A stretch of 64,000 bases of DNA from Naasia sp. SYSU D00948 (GCF_017916515.1 NZ_JAFMTA010000001.1:1116001-1180000), one strand, 5' to 3'. Positions 36,683-47,749 are shown, counted from the stretch's first letter. Notes: generated by a model from the sequence alone, not told the origin. Translations and numbers: made by a program.

Positions 36683-38287
36683 TCAGCGGGGCTCCGCGCC
36701 GTCGTTCACGCCCTCACCGGGCTCGAGTCGGACCATGCGCGGGTTCACCCGCTCGAGGACCCAGAACAGGACGAAGCCGAGCCCGCAGCCGATGAACCAG
36801 CTGTAGTTGCCCAGCCAGGTCGCGTCCGGGCCGCCGAGGTCGACGACCGTCTTCGGGAGCACCGCGGCCGCCACCGAGACCGCGCCCGCGATCGCGACGG
36901 TCCACACGGCGTTCCCGTTGTACCCGCGAGTGAACCAGTACCGCCCGGTGGGGGACATGGAGTACATGTCGTCCACGGCGATGCGCTGCCGCGCGACGAG
37001 GTAGTACCCGCAGATCAGGATGCCGAAGAGCGGACCGATCAGCGCGCCGAGGACGCCCAGGGTGTAGTGGATCGCGTCGCTGTTGCTGTACCAGTTCCAG
37101 GGGGTCAGCAGCACCGATCCGACGGCCGCGATCATGCCGCCCGCACGCCAGCTGATCCGCTTCGGGCTCACGTTCGAGAAGTCGAAGGCGGGCGCGATGA
37201 AGTTCGCCACGATGTTGATGCCGACGGTCGCGATGACGAACGTGAGCCCGCCCAGGAGGATCGCGAACGGGGTGTCGATGCGCTCGACGGTCGCGATGGG
37301 GTCCGTGATGAGCTCGCCGAAGACGGGGACGGTCGCCGACGCCGTGATCACCGTGAGCAGCGAGAAGAACAGGAAGTTGATCGGGAGACCCAGGAAGTTG
37401 CCCCGGCGGACGGCCTTGAAGCTCTTGCCGTAGCGCGAGAAGTCGCCGAAGTTCAGCATCGGGCCGGAGAAGTAGCTGACGACGATCGCGATCGCCGAGA
37501 GCATCACCGGGATCGACTCCCAGAACCCGAGGGGCGAGCCCTCGGAGAGGTCGAGGGTGATGTTCTCCCAGCCGGCCTGGCTCACGAGGTAGACGGCGAG
37601 CACGAGCATGACGACGTAGACGGCCGGTCCCGCGAAGTCGATGAAACGCCGGATCGTCTCCATCCCGCGCCAGAACAGCGCGGCCTGCGCCACCCAGAGG
37701 ATCGCGTAGGAGATCCAGCCGAGGGCCGACAGCCCGAGGAAGCCCACCTCGAGGAGCGCCGCGGAGCCGGGCAGGAACTTCAGGAAGACGATGTTGAGGG
37801 CCTGCGCCGCGAGGAAGGTCTGCACCCCGTACCAGGCGACCGCGATCAGCCCGCGGATGATCGCGGGAATGTTGGCGCCCAGCACCCCGAACACCGCCCG
37901 GTTGATGACGGGGTAGGGCACGCCCGTCTTCTGGCTCGGCTTGGCGACCAGATTGGTGAAGACGTTGACGATCACGATGCCGATCACCAGGGCGAGCAGG
38001 ACCTGCCAGCTCGCGATCCCGAGCGCGAAGAGGCTCCCAGCGGTCACGTAGCCGCCGACCGAGTGCACGTCCGACATCCAGAACGCGAAGATGTTGTAGG
38101 TCCCCCACCGCTGACGGGCGAGCGGGGCGAGGTCCTCGTTCGTGAGGCGGTCGTGGTACTCCGGCTTGACCAGGCCGGCGCCGGCGGGATGCTCGCCGGC
38201 GTCAACCAGGTCTGCGGGCCCGACCCGGACGGCGGTGGGAGGGGCGGGATCGAGCGCCTCCACGGGCGCTGCGGTTCGAGCGGTCAT
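36683..38287 (-). CDS. NCS1-family nucleobase/hydantoin cation symporter
   Basis: A 534-residue, 12-TM symporter of the NCS1 family (Mhp1-, PucI- and FurE-like). The N-terminal RWGTYNIFAFWMSDVHSVGG (about residues 60-79) is the characteristic TM1 substrate-binding stretch. NLVAKPSQKTGVPYPVINRA and PMLNFGDFSRYGKSFKA (about residue 265) are conserved. The neighbouring hydantoin-type racemase suggests hydantoin, allantoin or a pyrimidine as cargo. It is divergent from the XRE-cupin regulator. Confidence 0.9.
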   Translation of the reverse strand: MTARTAAPVEALDPAPPTAVRVGPADLVDAGEHPAGAGLVKPEYHDRLTNEDLAPLARQRWGTYNIFAFWMSDVHSVGGYVTAGSLFALGIASWQVLLALVIGIVIVNVFTNLVAKPSQKTGVPYPVINRAVFGVLGANIPAIIRGLIAVAWYGVQTFLAAQALNIVFLKFLPGSAALLEVGFLGLSALGWISYAILWVAQAALFWRGMETIRRFIDFAGPAVYVVMLVLAVYLVSQAGWENITLDLSEGSPLGFWESIPVMLSAIAIVVSYFSGPMLNFGDFSRYGKSFKAVRRGNFLGLPINFLFFSLLTVITASATVPVFGELITDPIATVERIDTPFAILLGGLTFVIATVGINIVANFIAPAFDFSNVSPKRISWRAGGMIAAVGSVLLTPWNWYSNSDAIHYTLGVLGALIGPLFGILICGYYLVARQRIAVDDMYSMSPTGRYWFTRGYNGNAVWTVAIAGAVSVAAAVLPKTVVDLGGPDATWLGNYSWFIGCGLGFVLFWVLERVNPRMVRLEPGEGVNDGAEPR

Positions 38288-38328
38288 GAGGCTTCTCCAG
38301 AGTGGGACGTGCGGGGACGTGACGACTC

Positions 38329-38348
38329 TGTGAACCTATGGGTTAACA
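38329..38348. promoter_or_regulatory. Operator candidate: 20-bp near-perfect palindrome
   Basis: Arms TGTGAACC and GGTTAACA flank TATG; seven of eight positions pair. It lies in the 108-bp divergent spacer, 41 bp from the NCS1 start and 47 bp from the XRE-cupin start. A further inverted half, GTGTGAAACTTGCAC (38380-38394), abuts the regulator start. The XRE-cupin protein is the obvious candidate binder. Confidence 0.6.
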
Positions 38349-38395
38349 CTTCGCCGGAGATTTCCCGCATGTAACCGCCGTGTGAAACTTGCACG

Positions 38396-39073
38396 GTGAC
38401 CATCGCGGGACGATCAGAGGCGCCGCCCGGAAGGGCCGAGGTGCTCGAGTCCCGTCCCTCGCCGATGGACGGCTTCGACCCGGAGCAGCTCGGGAGCCGG
38501 CTCCGCGCGCTGCGGGAGCTGCGCGGGCTCTCCGTCCGCGAGCTCGGACGACGGCTCGGCATCTCCGCGAGCGCGGTCTCGCAGATCGAGCGCGGCCTCA
38601 TGACCCCGTCGGTCAACCGGCTGCTCGCCATGGTCACGGCCATGGAGGCGAACCTCAGCGACGTGTTCGACGCGTCGGCGACTCCGGCGCACGCGACGCC
38701 GTCGGAGCCCGCGGCGGCGTCCGGCTATGTGCTCTCGCGAGGTGCGGCCGCTCCCGTCGAGCTCGACGGGGGAGTCCTCTTCCGGAGCCTCGCGCCCACG
38801 TCGACGCGCGGCGTCGACTTCTTCGAGTCGACGTATCCCCCCGGCGTGCACGCGGGCGGGAGCCACGAGCGGATCACCCACAGCGGGTACGAGGTGGGCA
38901 CCGTGACGAGCGGGACGCTCACCATCCAGTTCCCGGACGGGACCGTCGAGCTCGGGCCGGGCGACTCCATCACCTTCCCGTGCGAGCTGCCCCACCGCAT
39001 CGGCAACAGGCACGACGAGCCCGCCGTCGCCACCTGGCTGATCGTCCACGAGGCGGGGGGCTCGCAGACATGA
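38396..39073 (+). CDS. XRE-family HTH regulator with C-terminal cupin domain
   Basis: A 225-residue one-component regulator. The HTH is at about residues 32-85 (LRALRELRGLSVRELGRRLG, then SASAVSQIERGLMTPSVNRL). The cupin at residues 145-215 has HAGGSHERITHSGYEVGTVT and FPCELPHRIGNRHDEP, which supply His ligands. This domain pair senses small metabolites in PuuR/YdcN-type regulators. It is divergent from the NCS1-racemase operon, so local control of hydantoin uptake is likely. It starts with GTG at 38396. A terminator follows at once. Confidence 0.88.
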   Translation: MTIAGRSEAPPGRAEVLESRPSPMDGFDPEQLGSRLRALRELRGLSVRELGRRLGISASAVSQIERGLMTPSVNRLLAMVTAMEANLSDVFDASATPAHATPSEPAAASGYVLSRGAAAPVELDGGVLFRSLAPTSTRGVDFFESTYPPGVHAGGSHERITHSGYEVGTVTSGTLTIQFPDGTVELGPGDSITFPCELPHRIGNRHDEPAVATWLIVHEAGGSQT

Positions 39074-39107
39074 CGAAGCCCCCGGTCCCGAAGGACCCGG
39101 GGCTTCG
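39074..39107. terminator. Bidirectional rho-independent-like terminator
   Basis: Arms CGAAGCCCCCGGTCC and GGACCCGGGGCTTCG pair with one mismatch around a CGAA loop. The stem begins on the base after the XRE-cupin TGA and ends 6 bp before the clpB stop. It can serve both convergent genes. Confidence 0.8.
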
Positions 39108-39113
39108 GCTGGA

Positions 39114-41279
39114 TCAGGCCTGCGCGAACTCGAAGCGGCCGACGGCGAGCGCGTCGCCTCCGGGCGCCACATCCACCCGCACGGTGTCCCCGTCCCGGAC
39201 CTCGCCCGCGAGGAGGGCCCGCGCGAGCCGGTCGTCGATCTCCTGCTGCATGAGGCGGCGCAGCGGCCGGGCCCCGTAGATCGGGTCGTAGCCGCGGTCG
39301 GCCAGCCAGGCCCGCGCGTCCGGCGTGACCGCGAGCTGCAGCCGGCGGTCGCCGAGCCGGCGCTCGAGCCGGTCGATGTACAGCTCGACGATCTGCCCGA
39401 GGTCCTCAGGCGTGAGGGCGGAGAACACGACGATGTCGTCGAGCCGGTTGATGAACTCCGGCTTGAACGTCTGTCGCACGAGCGCCTGGACCGCCGCCTC
39501 CTTCTGCTCGGCGGGGACCGAGGGGTCGACGAGGTACTGGCTGCCGAGGTTCGACGTGAGGATCAGGATCGTGTTCCGGAAGTCGACCGTCCGGCCCTGG
39601 CCGTCGGTGAGTCGGCCGTCGTCGAGGACCTGGAGCAGCACGTCGAACACCTCGGGATGCGCCTTCTCGACCTCGTCGAACAGGATCACCGAGTAGGGAC
39701 GCCGGCGCACGGCCTCCGTCAGCTGGCCGCCCTGGTCGTAGCCCACGTACCCGGGAGGGGCGCCGACGAGGCGCGACACGGAGAACTTCTCCCCGTACTC
39801 GCTCATGTCGATGCGGACCATGGCCTTCTCGTCGTCGAAGAGGAACTCCGCGAGCGCCCGCGCGAGCTCCGTCTTGCCGACACCGGTCGGCCCCAGGAAC
39901 AGGAAGGATCCGGTCGGCCGGCTGGGGTCGGAGATGCCCGCCCGGCTGCGCCGGATGGCATCCGCCACCGCGGCGACGGCGCGACGCTGGCCGATGAGCC
40001 GGCGGCCGATCTCGGCCTCGAGGCTCAGCAGCTTCTCCGTCTCGCCCTGCAGCAGGCGGCCCATCGGGATGCCGGTCCAGGCGGCGACGACCGCGGCGAT
40101 GTCCTCGTCCGTCACCTGATCGTTGACCATCCGCGGCTCGTCCGGGTTCTCCTCGGCCTGCTCGGCCTCGCGGAGCTCCCGCTCGATGACCGGGATCTCG
40201 CCGTAGAGCAGGCGGGACGCCTCCTCCAGGTCGCCCTCGCGCTGCGCCCGCTCGGCGCGGATGCGGAGGTTGTCGACCTTCTCCTTGAGGTTTCCGACCC
40301 GGTTCAGGTCGGCGCGCTCGCGCTCCCACCGCGCCTCGAGGGCCTTCAGCCGCTCCTGCCGGTCCGCGAGGTCCGCGCGGAGCTTCTCGAGCCGGGCCTT
40401 GGAGGCCTCGTCCTTCTCGCGCTTGAGGGCGAGCTCCTCGAGCTTCAGGCGGTCGACGGAGCGGCGGAGCTCGTCGATCTCGACGGGGGCGGAGTCGATC
40501 TCCATGCGCAGCCGGGACGCGGCCTCGTCGATGAGGTCGATGGCCTTGTCGGGCAGCTGGCGCGCGGTGATGTAGCGGTGGGACAGGGATGCCGCGGCGA
40601 CGAGGGCGGAGTCCGCGATGGACACCTTGTGGTGCGCCTCGTACCGCTCCTTCAGTCCGCGGAGGATCGCGACGGTGTCCTCGACGCTCGGCTCGCCCAC
40701 GTAGACCTGCTGGAAGCGCCGCTCGAGCGCGGCGTCCTTCTCGATGTACTCGCGGTACTCGTTGAGCGTCGTCGCCCCGATCATCCTGAGCTCACCGCGC
40801 GCGAGCATGGGCTTCAGCATGTTCGCCGCCGCGACCGAGCCCTCGCCGCCGCCGGCACCCATGAGGGTGTGGAGCTCGTCGATGAAGGTGATGATCTGGC
40901 CGTTCGACTCGTTGATCTCCTTCAGGACGGCCTTGAGCCGCTCCTCGAACTCGCCCCGGTACTTCGCACCGGCGATGAGGGCCGAGATGTCGAGCATCAC
41001 GAGCTGCTTGTTCTTGAGCGAGTCCGCGACGTCGCCCGCGACGATGCGCTGGGCGAGGCCCTCGACGACCGCGGTCTTGCCGACGCCCGGCTCACCGATG
41101 AGCACGGGGTTGTTCTTGGTGCGGCGGGTGAGCACCTGGCTCACGCGCCGGATCTCGGCATCGCGGCCGATGACCGGGTCGAGCTTGCCGCTGCGGGCGA
41201 CCTCGGTCAGGTTGATGCCGTACTGCTCGAGCGCGCTCTGCTGCTCCTCTTGCTGCCGCGCACCCTGGAAGTTCGCCAT
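39114..41279 (-). CDS. clpB: ATP-dependent disaggregase ClpB lacking the N-terminal domain
   Basis: A 721-residue Hsp100 disaggregase working with DnaK/DnaJ/GrpE. It has AAA1 with Walker [18 protein letters not shown] (about residue 63), the middle coiled-coil (about residues 260-370: [19 protein letters not shown]), and AAA2 with Walker [19 protein letters not shown] (about residue 465). Arg fingers and the [15 protein letters not shown] pore segment are present. A typical ClpB has about 850-870 residues with a 150-residue N-terminal domain; here the sequence starts directly with [20 protein letters not shown] before AAA1. The ATG at 41279 is preceded by GAGGAGAAC. A HAIR element lies 41-61 bp upstream. 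Confidence 0.94.
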   Translation of the reverse strand: MANFQGARQQEEQQSALEQYGINLTEVARSGKLDPVIGRDAEIRRVSQVLTRRTKNNPVLIGEPGVGKTAVVEGLAQRIVAGDVADSLKNKQLVMLDISALIAGAKYRGEFEERLKAVLKEINESNGQIITFIDELHTLMGAGGGEGSVAAANMLKPMLARGELRMIGATTLNEYREYIEKDAALERRFQQVYVGEPSVEDTVAILRGLKERYEAHHKVSIADSALVAAASLSHRYITARQLPDKAIDLIDEAASRLRMEIDSAPVEIDELRRSVDRLKLEELALKREKDEASKARLEKLRADLADRQERLKALEARWERERADLNRVGNLKEKVDNLRIRAERAQREGDLEEASRLLYGEIPVIERELREAEQAEENPDEPRMVNDQVTDEDIAAVVAAWTGIPMGRLLQGETEKLLSLEAEIGRRLIGQRRAVAAVADAIRRSRAGISDPSRPTGSFLFLGPTGVGKTELARALAEFLFDDEKAMVRIDMSEYGEKFSVSRLVGAPPGYVGYDQGGQLTEAVRRRPYSVILFDEVEKAHPEVFDVLLQVLDDGRLTDGQGRTVDFRNTILILTSNLGSQYLVDPSVPAEQKEAAVQALVRQTFKPEFINRLDDIVVFSALTPEDLGQIVELYIDRLERRLGDRRLQLAVTPDARAWLADRGYDPIYGARPLRRLMQQEIDDRLARALLAGEVRDGDTVRVDVAPGGDALAVGRFEFAQA

Positions 41280-41319
41280 TGTTCTCCTCTTCGGGGTTCA
41301 GGGAAAGTCTGTCACAGTA

Positions 41320-41340
41320 GTTGAGTCGTCGCGACTCAAG
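41320..41340. promoter_or_regulatory. HAIR element (HspR operator) upstream of clpB
   Basis: The sequence gTTGAGT, a 7-base spacer and ACTCAAG match the consensus CTTGAGT-N7-ACTCAAG at 13 of 14 arm positions. The flank ACTCAAG-TTTATTCC is repeated in front of dnaK (46129-46142, one change). HspR encoded at 42108-42536 should repress clpB here under normal conditions. Confidence 0.9.
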
Positions 41341-41341
41341 T

Positions 41342-41815
41342 TTATTCCGAGCTCGGCTCGGCCAGGTCCTGTTCGGAACCGTCGAGCACGTCGAGCAGGT
41401 CGGACAGGAGCCAGCCGAGCCAGTCGGAGATCTCCCGGAGGGCGGGATCGGGGTCGACCGCCGACCGCTCCGCGAGCACCAGCCGCAGGTCGGTCAGTCC
41501 CCGCAGCCACAGCGCAACCCGCTCGGGAGGCAGCCGGACCGGATCCGGGGAGCCGAGATCCTCGAGCATCGCCTCGGCGGACTCGACCTTGACCCGGGTC
41601 AGCCGGGGCCGGGCGAAGCTCGAGAACTCGCGCGCCGCCTCGCGGTCCTCCGGGTAGGCGGTGGGGAGCAGCCGCAGCAGCGCGCGGTCTCCGGGCGCCT
41701 GGTCGGCCGCGCCGAGCAGCACGGTCAGGTCGCCGCAGAGGTCCTGGAGCAGGCGGCGCTCCCACGGGCGGAACGTGCGCTGGACGCCGTCGCCGGCGGG
41801 AGCGAAGCCGCTCAC
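41342..41815 (-). CDS. DUF2017 family protein
   Basis: A 157-residue soluble protein of DUF2017, always found next to clpS in Actinobacteria. Core segments are [20 protein letters not shown] (about residue 15), [20 protein letters not shown] and [19 protein letters not shown]. The GTG at 41815 overlaps the clpS stop (GTGA), which implies translational coupling. The molecular role is not established. Its stop lies only one base from the clpB HAIR element. Confidence 0.88.
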   Translation of the reverse strand: MSGFAPAGDGVQRTFRPWERRLLQDLCGDLTVLLGAADQAPGDRALLRLLPTAYPEDREAAREFSSFARPRLTRVKVESAEAMLEDLGSPDPVRLPPERVALWLRGLTDLRLVLAERSAVDPDPALREISDWLGWLLSDLLDVLDGSEQDLAEPSSE

Positions 41816-42096
41816 CGCTCGACCGGCCGGAGGGTCGCGAGCAGGCCGTAGCCGTGCATGGCCTCCACGTGGCGCTCCATGGCCTCGCGGCTCCCGGTCG
41901 CGACCACCGCGGATCCCTCGTGGTGCACCTGCAGCATGAGCCGCTGCGCCTCGGGCTTCGGATAGCCGAAGTGGGTGCGGAAGACCCACGTGACGTAGGT
42001 CATGAGGTTGACCGGGTCGTCCCACACGACGGTGTCCCACGGCGGGCCGAGGCGGAGATCCTCCTCGGTGCGAATCTCCTCGAGCACGTCCGCCAT
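41812..42096 (-). CDS. clpS: ATP-dependent Clp protease adaptor ClpS
   Basis: A 94-residue N-degron adaptor that delivers proteins with destabilising N-terminal residues to ClpCP. The sequence [20 protein letters not shown] contains the conserved DDPVN region, and [20 protein letters not shown] supplies the ClpC-contact and pocket region. The ATG at 42096 is chosen for the GAGGGGCGG ribosome-binding site; a longer reading frame begins inside the hspR end. It couples to DUF2017 by a 4-base overlap. Confidence 0.93.
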   Translation of the reverse strand: MADVLEEIRTEEDLRLGPPWDTVVWDDPVNLMTYVTWVFRTHFGYPKPEAQRLMLQVHHEGSAVVATGSREAMERHVEAMHGYGLLATLRPVER

Positions 42097-42107
42097 GTCG
42101 CCGCCCC

Positions 42108-42536
42108 TCACTCCACGGGTCCGCCGGGCCGCCACACCATGAGCTCGGTCCTGCGGCTCGTGCGCATCCCGGCGCGCAGCGGCGTCACGCCGTCGTCGCC
42201 GACCGCGAAGACCCGCCGGCCGGGACGACGCAGGAGCTCGTCGGCGAGGGCGGACTCGAGCTCCCGGACGCGGTCCCGCAGCGCGGTCACCTCGTTCTCC
42301 AGCTCGAGGATCCGGCGGATGCCCTCGAGGCTGACCCCCTCGGCCCCCAGGCGGGCGACCTCGCGCAGCTGCGCCACGTCCCGCATCGAGTACCGTCGCG
42401 ACTTCCCGGCCGTGCGCCGGGGCGACACGAGGCCGATCCGGTCGTACTGACGGAGGGTCTGCGGATGCATGCCGGCGAGCTCCGCCGCCACCGCGATCGC
42501 GAAGAGCGGCGTGTTGGCCATCTCCTCCGGCTGCAT
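42108..42536 (-). CDS. hspR: Heat-shock repressor HspR (MerR family)
   Basis: A 142-residue MerR-type repressor of the Hsp70 operon. The HTH is in [20 protein letters not shown] (about residues 12-31), followed by [20 protein letters not shown]. The coiled coil is at [20 protein letters not shown] (about residue 80). HspR binds HAIR with DnaK as co-repressor. HAIR elements are present at 41320-41340 and 46115-46135. It overlaps or abuts dnaJ (3 bases from its stop) and is co-transcribed with dnaK-grpE-dnaJ. Confidence 0.94.
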   Translation of the reverse strand: MQPEEMANTPLFAIAVAAELAGMHPQTLRQYDRIGLVSPRRTAGKSRRYSMRDVAQLREVARLGAEGVSLEGIRRILELENEVTALRDRVRELESALADELLRRPGRRVFAVGDDGVTPLRAGMRTSRRTELMVWRPGGPVE

Positions 42537-42539
42537 GCG

Positions 42540-43526
42540 TCAGACCCCCCTCGCGCGCTCGAGCAGCTCCCTCCGGGGATTCTCGGCGGGGCCGGCGGCG
42601 ACGAACTTCTCGAGCAGCTCCCGCTGCTCCGGTGTGAGCCGGGCCGGGACCACGACCTCGATGCGGGCGAGCAGGTCGCCCGTCCCCTTCGAGGTGGAGA
42701 CCCCGCGGTCCTTGACGCGCAGGACCTTGCCGCTCGAGGTGCCGGGTGCCACCTTGAGCCGCACCGGCTCGCCGCCGAGGGTCGGGACCTCGATGGTCGC
42801 CCCGAGCGCGGCCTCGGCGAACGTGACGGGCACGGCGACCTTGAGGTCGAGGCCCTCCCGCTCGAACACGGGGTGCTTGCGCACGGCGACGGTCAGCACG
42901 AGGTCGCCGGGCTCACCGCCGTCCGGGCTGGGCTCGCCCTTGCCGCGGAGCTTGATCTTCTGCCCGTCCTGGACGCCGGCCGGGATCTTGACGTTGAGGG
43001 GACGGCCGTCCGCGCCCTGCAGGCGCACGGTGTCGCCCTTGGTCGCGGTGACGAAGTCGATCGTCGTGCTCGCCGTGACGTCCCGGCCGGGGGTGGGGCC
43101 GCCGAACCCGCGGAAGCCGCCGGTCGGCTGGCCGAAGCCGCCCCCACCCCCGCCGAACATGCTGAAGATGTCGTCGAAGTTGCCGTTCGAGTAGGCGCCG
43201 CGACGGCCTCCGCCGCTTCCGGCGAACATGCCGCCGAAGACGTCCTCGAAGCCGCCCTGGCCGGTGCCGCCCGCCGCGAACCGGGCTCCGGACCCCATCG
43301 CGCGGATCTGGTCGTACTCCCGCCGCTGCTGGGAGTCGGAGAGCACCGAGTAGGCCTCGCTGATCTCCTTGAACTTCGCCTCAGCGGCCGCGTTCCCCGG
43401 GTTGGAGTCGGGGTGGAACTGCCGCGCCAGCTTCCGGTACGCCTTCTTCAGGCTCGCCTCGTCGGCGTCCTTCCCGACGCCGAGCACCTTGTAGAAGTCC
43501 TTGTCGAACCAGTCCTGGCTTGCCAA
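42540..43526 (-). CDS. dnaJ: DnaJ-family co-chaperone without zinc fingers (class B/CbpA-like)
   Basis: A 328-residue J-protein. The J domain is at residues 9-75 with [20 protein letters not shown] and the invariant HPD motif. A Gly/Phe-rich linker (about residues 83-145) follows. The two beta-sandwich domains come next, with no CxxCxGxG repeats. It is therefore the zinc-free class used as the dnaK-operon J protein in Actinobacteria. It starts with TTG at 43526 ([10 protein letters not shown]); GAGAGGGG lies about 9 bases upstream and no ATG or GTG gives a full J domain. Confidence 0.92.
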   Translation of the reverse strand: MASQDWFDKDFYKVLGVGKDADEASLKKAYRKLARQFHPDSNPGNAAAEAKFKEISEAYSVLSDSQQRREYDQIRAMGSGARFAAGGTGQGGFEDVFGGMFAGSGGGRRGAYSNGNFDDIFSMFGGGGGGFGQPTGGFRGFGGPTPGRDVTASTTIDFVTATKGDTVRLQGADGRPLNVKIPAGVQDGQKIKLRGKGEPSPDGGEPGDLVLTVAVRKHPVFEREGLDLKVAVPVTFAEAALGATIEVPTLGGEPVRLKVAPGTSSGKVLRVKDRGVSTSKGTGDLLARIEVVVPARLTPEQRELLEKFVAAGPAENPRRELLERARGV

Positions 43527-43551
43527 TTCTGCAATCCCCTCTCTGGAGCCG

Positions 43552-44187
43552 TCAGTCGGCCGGGGTGTCGACGACGACCTTGGCCGCCCGCAGCGTCACG
43601 TCGCCGATGCGGTAGCCCCGCTCGATGACGTCGGCCACGGTGGGCGCGGTCACCTCGGGGTTCGGCTTCTGGAAGAGCGCCTCGTGGTGGGCGGGGTCGA
43701 AGCTCTCGCCCGCCTCGCCGAAGCCGACGAGCCCGATCCGCTCGACGCTCGCGCGCAGCTTCTGCGCGATCGTCGTGAGCGGGCCGCCCTCGGTGAGGTC
43801 ACCGTGCTTCTCCGCCCTGTCGAGGTCGTCGAGCACCGGAAGCAGCAGGCGCACTACGTCACCGACCGCGCGGTCGCGCTCGATCTGGCGGTTGGCCTCC
43901 GTGCGCCGGCGGTAGTTCGCGTACTCCGCGCTGACGCGCTTCAGGTCCGCGAGGTGCTCGTCGACCTGCTCGGTCGGGGCGGTCGAGCCGGCCGCCGTCC
44001 CGGCGGAGACGTCCTCCAGGAAGGAGAGGTCCTCCGGCGAGAACGCGTCGTCACCGCCGTTCTCGCCCGTCGGGGTCTCGATATCCGGTCCCTCCATCGA
44101 CACGAACTCCGGTCCCCCGGAGGGGTCGCGCGGGTTCTCCGCGCGACCCTCCGGCTCCGGCTGCTTCTCGTCATCCTTGTCGGCCAT
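43552..44187 (-). CDS. grpE: Nucleotide-exchange factor GrpE
   Basis: A 211-residue co-chaperone that releases ADP from DnaK. The N-terminal 80 residues are acidic and disordered-looking. The dimer coiled coil is around VDEHLADLKRVSAEYANYRR, and the beta-domain has LLLPVLDDLDRAEKH and VIERGYRIGDVTLRAAKVVV. The ATG at 44187 lies 3 bases after the dnaK stop, so it is part of one operon. Confidence 0.94.
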   Translation of the reverse strand: MADKDDEKQPEPEGRAENPRDPSGGPEFVSMEGPDIETPTGENGGDDAFSPEDLSFLEDVSAGTAAGSTAPTEQVDEHLADLKRVSAEYANYRRRTEANRQIERDRAVGDVVRLLLPVLDDLDRAEKHGDLTEGGPLTTIAQKLRASVERIGLVGFGEAGESFDPAHHEALFQKPNPEVTAPTVADVIERGYRIGDVTLRAAKVVVDTPAD

Positions 44188-44190
44188 GGA

Positions 44191-46104
<1,914 letters not shown>

Positions 46105-46114
46105 CTACGGTCTA

Positions 46115-46135
46115 GTTGAGTCGCCGCGGCTCAAG
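46115..46135. promoter_or_regulatory. HAIR element upstream of dnaK
   Basis: The arms gTTGAGT and GCTCAAG around the spacer CGCCGCG match the consensus CTTGAGT-N7-ACTCAAG in 12 of 14 positions. The element lies 71-91 bp upstream of the dnaK start. It shares CTCAAGTTTATTCC with the clpB site, which indicates a common promoter arrangement. Confidence 0.88.
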
Positions 46136-46177
46136 TTTATTCCCAGGAGGAAGGGTGTCAACTTGATGTGGACCGGG

Positions 46178-46198
46178 GTTGAGCCTAGTGGACTCAAT
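46178..46198. promoter_or_regulatory. Second, degenerate HAIR-like site upstream of dnaK
   Basis: GTTGAGC and ACTCAAT flank a 7-base spacer CTAGTGG; 11 of 14 arm positions agree with the HAIR consensus. It lies 134-154 bp upstream of dnaK and 42 bp beyond the first element. It is also 84-104 bp from the start of the divergent MFS gene, so it may affect both. Confidence 0.6.
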
Positions 46199-46281
46199 CG
46201 TCCGGCGCCCATCCGCATCCGCCCCCGGACGTGGGGCAGGGCGATCGCGGACGGTCCGCCCTCCGCGGCTACGTTGAGCGC

Positions 46282-47658
46282 ATGACGACATCCGCGCGGG
46301 GCGAGGCGGCCACCGCGACGACCGGGCTCGAGCTGCAGGAGGGGCGGACGATCCCCCGCCGCCAGGTGCTGGCGTGGGCGCTCTGGGACTGGGCGGCCCA
46401 GCCGTTCCAGTCCGTGATCCTCACCTTCATCTTCACGGCGCTGTACCTGACGACCGACGTATTCCTGGATCCCGAGGTCGCCGCGCTCGGCGAGGGGGAC
46501 CCCGCCTACGAGGCCGCCATCGCGGGCCTCGCGAGCGGTCTGGGACTCGCCGGCACGATCGCCGGTGTCATCGTGGCCCTCCTGGCTCCGGTGCTCGGCC
46601 AGCGCAGCGACGGCACGGGACGGCGGAAGCGCTCCCTCGCGATCAGCACGGGTCTCCTCGTCGCGGCGATGGCCTCCCTGTTCTTCGTCCAGGGCGCCCC
46701 GGCGTACTTCGCGCTCGGGGTGTCCCTCGTCGCGATCGGCAGCGTCTTCAGCGAGATCGCGGGCGTCCACTACAACGCGATGCTCGTGCAGGTGTCGACG
46801 CCGCGGACCGTCGGCAGGGTCAGCGGCCTCGGCTGGGGCTTCGGCTACCTGGGCGGGATCCTCGCGCTCGTCCTCGTCGTGATCGCGTACTCGGCGGACT
46901 GGTTCGGACTGCCCGAGGACGCCGGCCTCCCCTTCCGGATGGTCGCGCTCGGCTGCGCCCTCTGGACCGCGCTGTTCGCGATCCCCATCTTCCTCACGGT
47001 GCCCGAGCTGCCGCCCGCCGAGCAGGCCGAGCGGGTGGGCTTCGCCCGCAGCTACGTGCTCCTCGCCCGGCACATCGCGGGGCTGTGGCGCTCGTCCCGC
47101 ACGACGTTCTGGTTCCTCCTCGCGAGCGCGGTCTTCCGCGACGGCCTCGCAGGCGTCTTCACGTACGGCGCGGTGATCGCCTCCGCGGTCTACGGCTTCG
47201 GCTTCCTCGAGGTCGTCGTGTTCGGCATCGCCGCGAACCTGGTCGCGGGGATCGCGACGATCGCCTCCGGTCCGCTCGACGACCGACTGGGGCCGAAGAC
47301 GGTGATCGTGGGCTCGCTCGTCGGCCTCGTCGTCGCCGGCCTCGCCGTGTTCGCCCTGCGCGACCTCGGCGACGTCGTGTTCTGGGTGGGCGGCCTCATC
47401 CTGTGCCTCTTCGTCGGCCCGGCCCAGTCGGCGAGCCGCTCCTTCCTCGCGCGGGTGACGCCGGCGGGCCGGGAGGGCGAGGTCTTCGGCCTGTACGCCA
47501 CGACGGGCCGCGCGGCGTCGTTCCTGGCCCCGGCCCTGTGGACCCTCCTCATCGCGGTGTCCGGAGTGACCGCGTTCGGCATCCTCGGGATCGTCGCAGT
47601 GCTGCTCGCGGGCCTCGTCCTCATGCTCCTGGTGCGGGTCCCCTCCCCCGCCCGCTGA
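46282..47658 (+). CDS. MFS transporter, Atg22/UMF1-like
   Basis: A 458-residue membrane protein with 12 predicted helices. The opening VLAWALWDWAAQPFQSVILT (about residues 29-48) is the hallmark of the Atg22/UMF1 subgroup. Further family-like pieces are LAPVLGQRSDGTGRRKRSL (loop 2-3, about residue 97) and the GWGFGYLGGILALVLVV segment (about residue 180). Eukaryotic Atg22 exports amino acids from the vacuole; the bacterial substrate is unknown. The ATG at 46282 is divergent from dnaK. Confidence 0.85.
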   Translation: MTTSARGEAATATTGLELQEGRTIPRRQVLAWALWDWAAQPFQSVILTFIFTALYLTTDVFLDPEVAALGEGDPAYEAAIAGLASGLGLAGTIAGVIVALLAPVLGQRSDGTGRRKRSLAISTGLLVAAMASLFFVQGAPAYFALGVSLVAIGSVFSEIAGVHYNAMLVQVSTPRTVGRVSGLGWGFGYLGGILALVLVVIAYSADWFGLPEDAGLPFRMVALGCALWTALFAIPIFLTVPELPPAEQAERVGFARSYVLLARHIAGLWRSSRTTFWFLLASAVFRDGLAGVFTYGAVIASAVYGFGFLEVVVFGIAANLVAGIATIASGPLDDRLGPKTVIVGSLVGLVVAGLAVFALRDLGDVVFWVGGLILCLFVGPAQSASRSFLARVTPAGREGEVFGLYATTGRAASFLAPALWTLLIAVSGVTAFGILGIVAVLLAGLVLMLLVRVPSPAR

Positions 47659-47678
47659 CCCTTGCCGCCTCGGGCCCT

Positions 47679-47735
47679 CGAAATGCCACCTGGTGCTCCC
47701 ATCCGGGCGGAATGGGGACACCAAGTGGCATCTCG
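47679..47735. repeat. 57-bp intergenic palindrome, family B copy 3
   Basis: Begins CGAAATGCCACCTGGTGC and ends CACCAAGTGGCATCTCG, closing around GGGC after an imperfect stem of about 26 bp. It is located between the convergent ends of the MFS gene and crtEb. It has the same length as the copies at 7908-7964 and 32714-32770. Confidence 0.85.
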
Positions 47736-47749
47736 AGGGTCGCGCGGGG

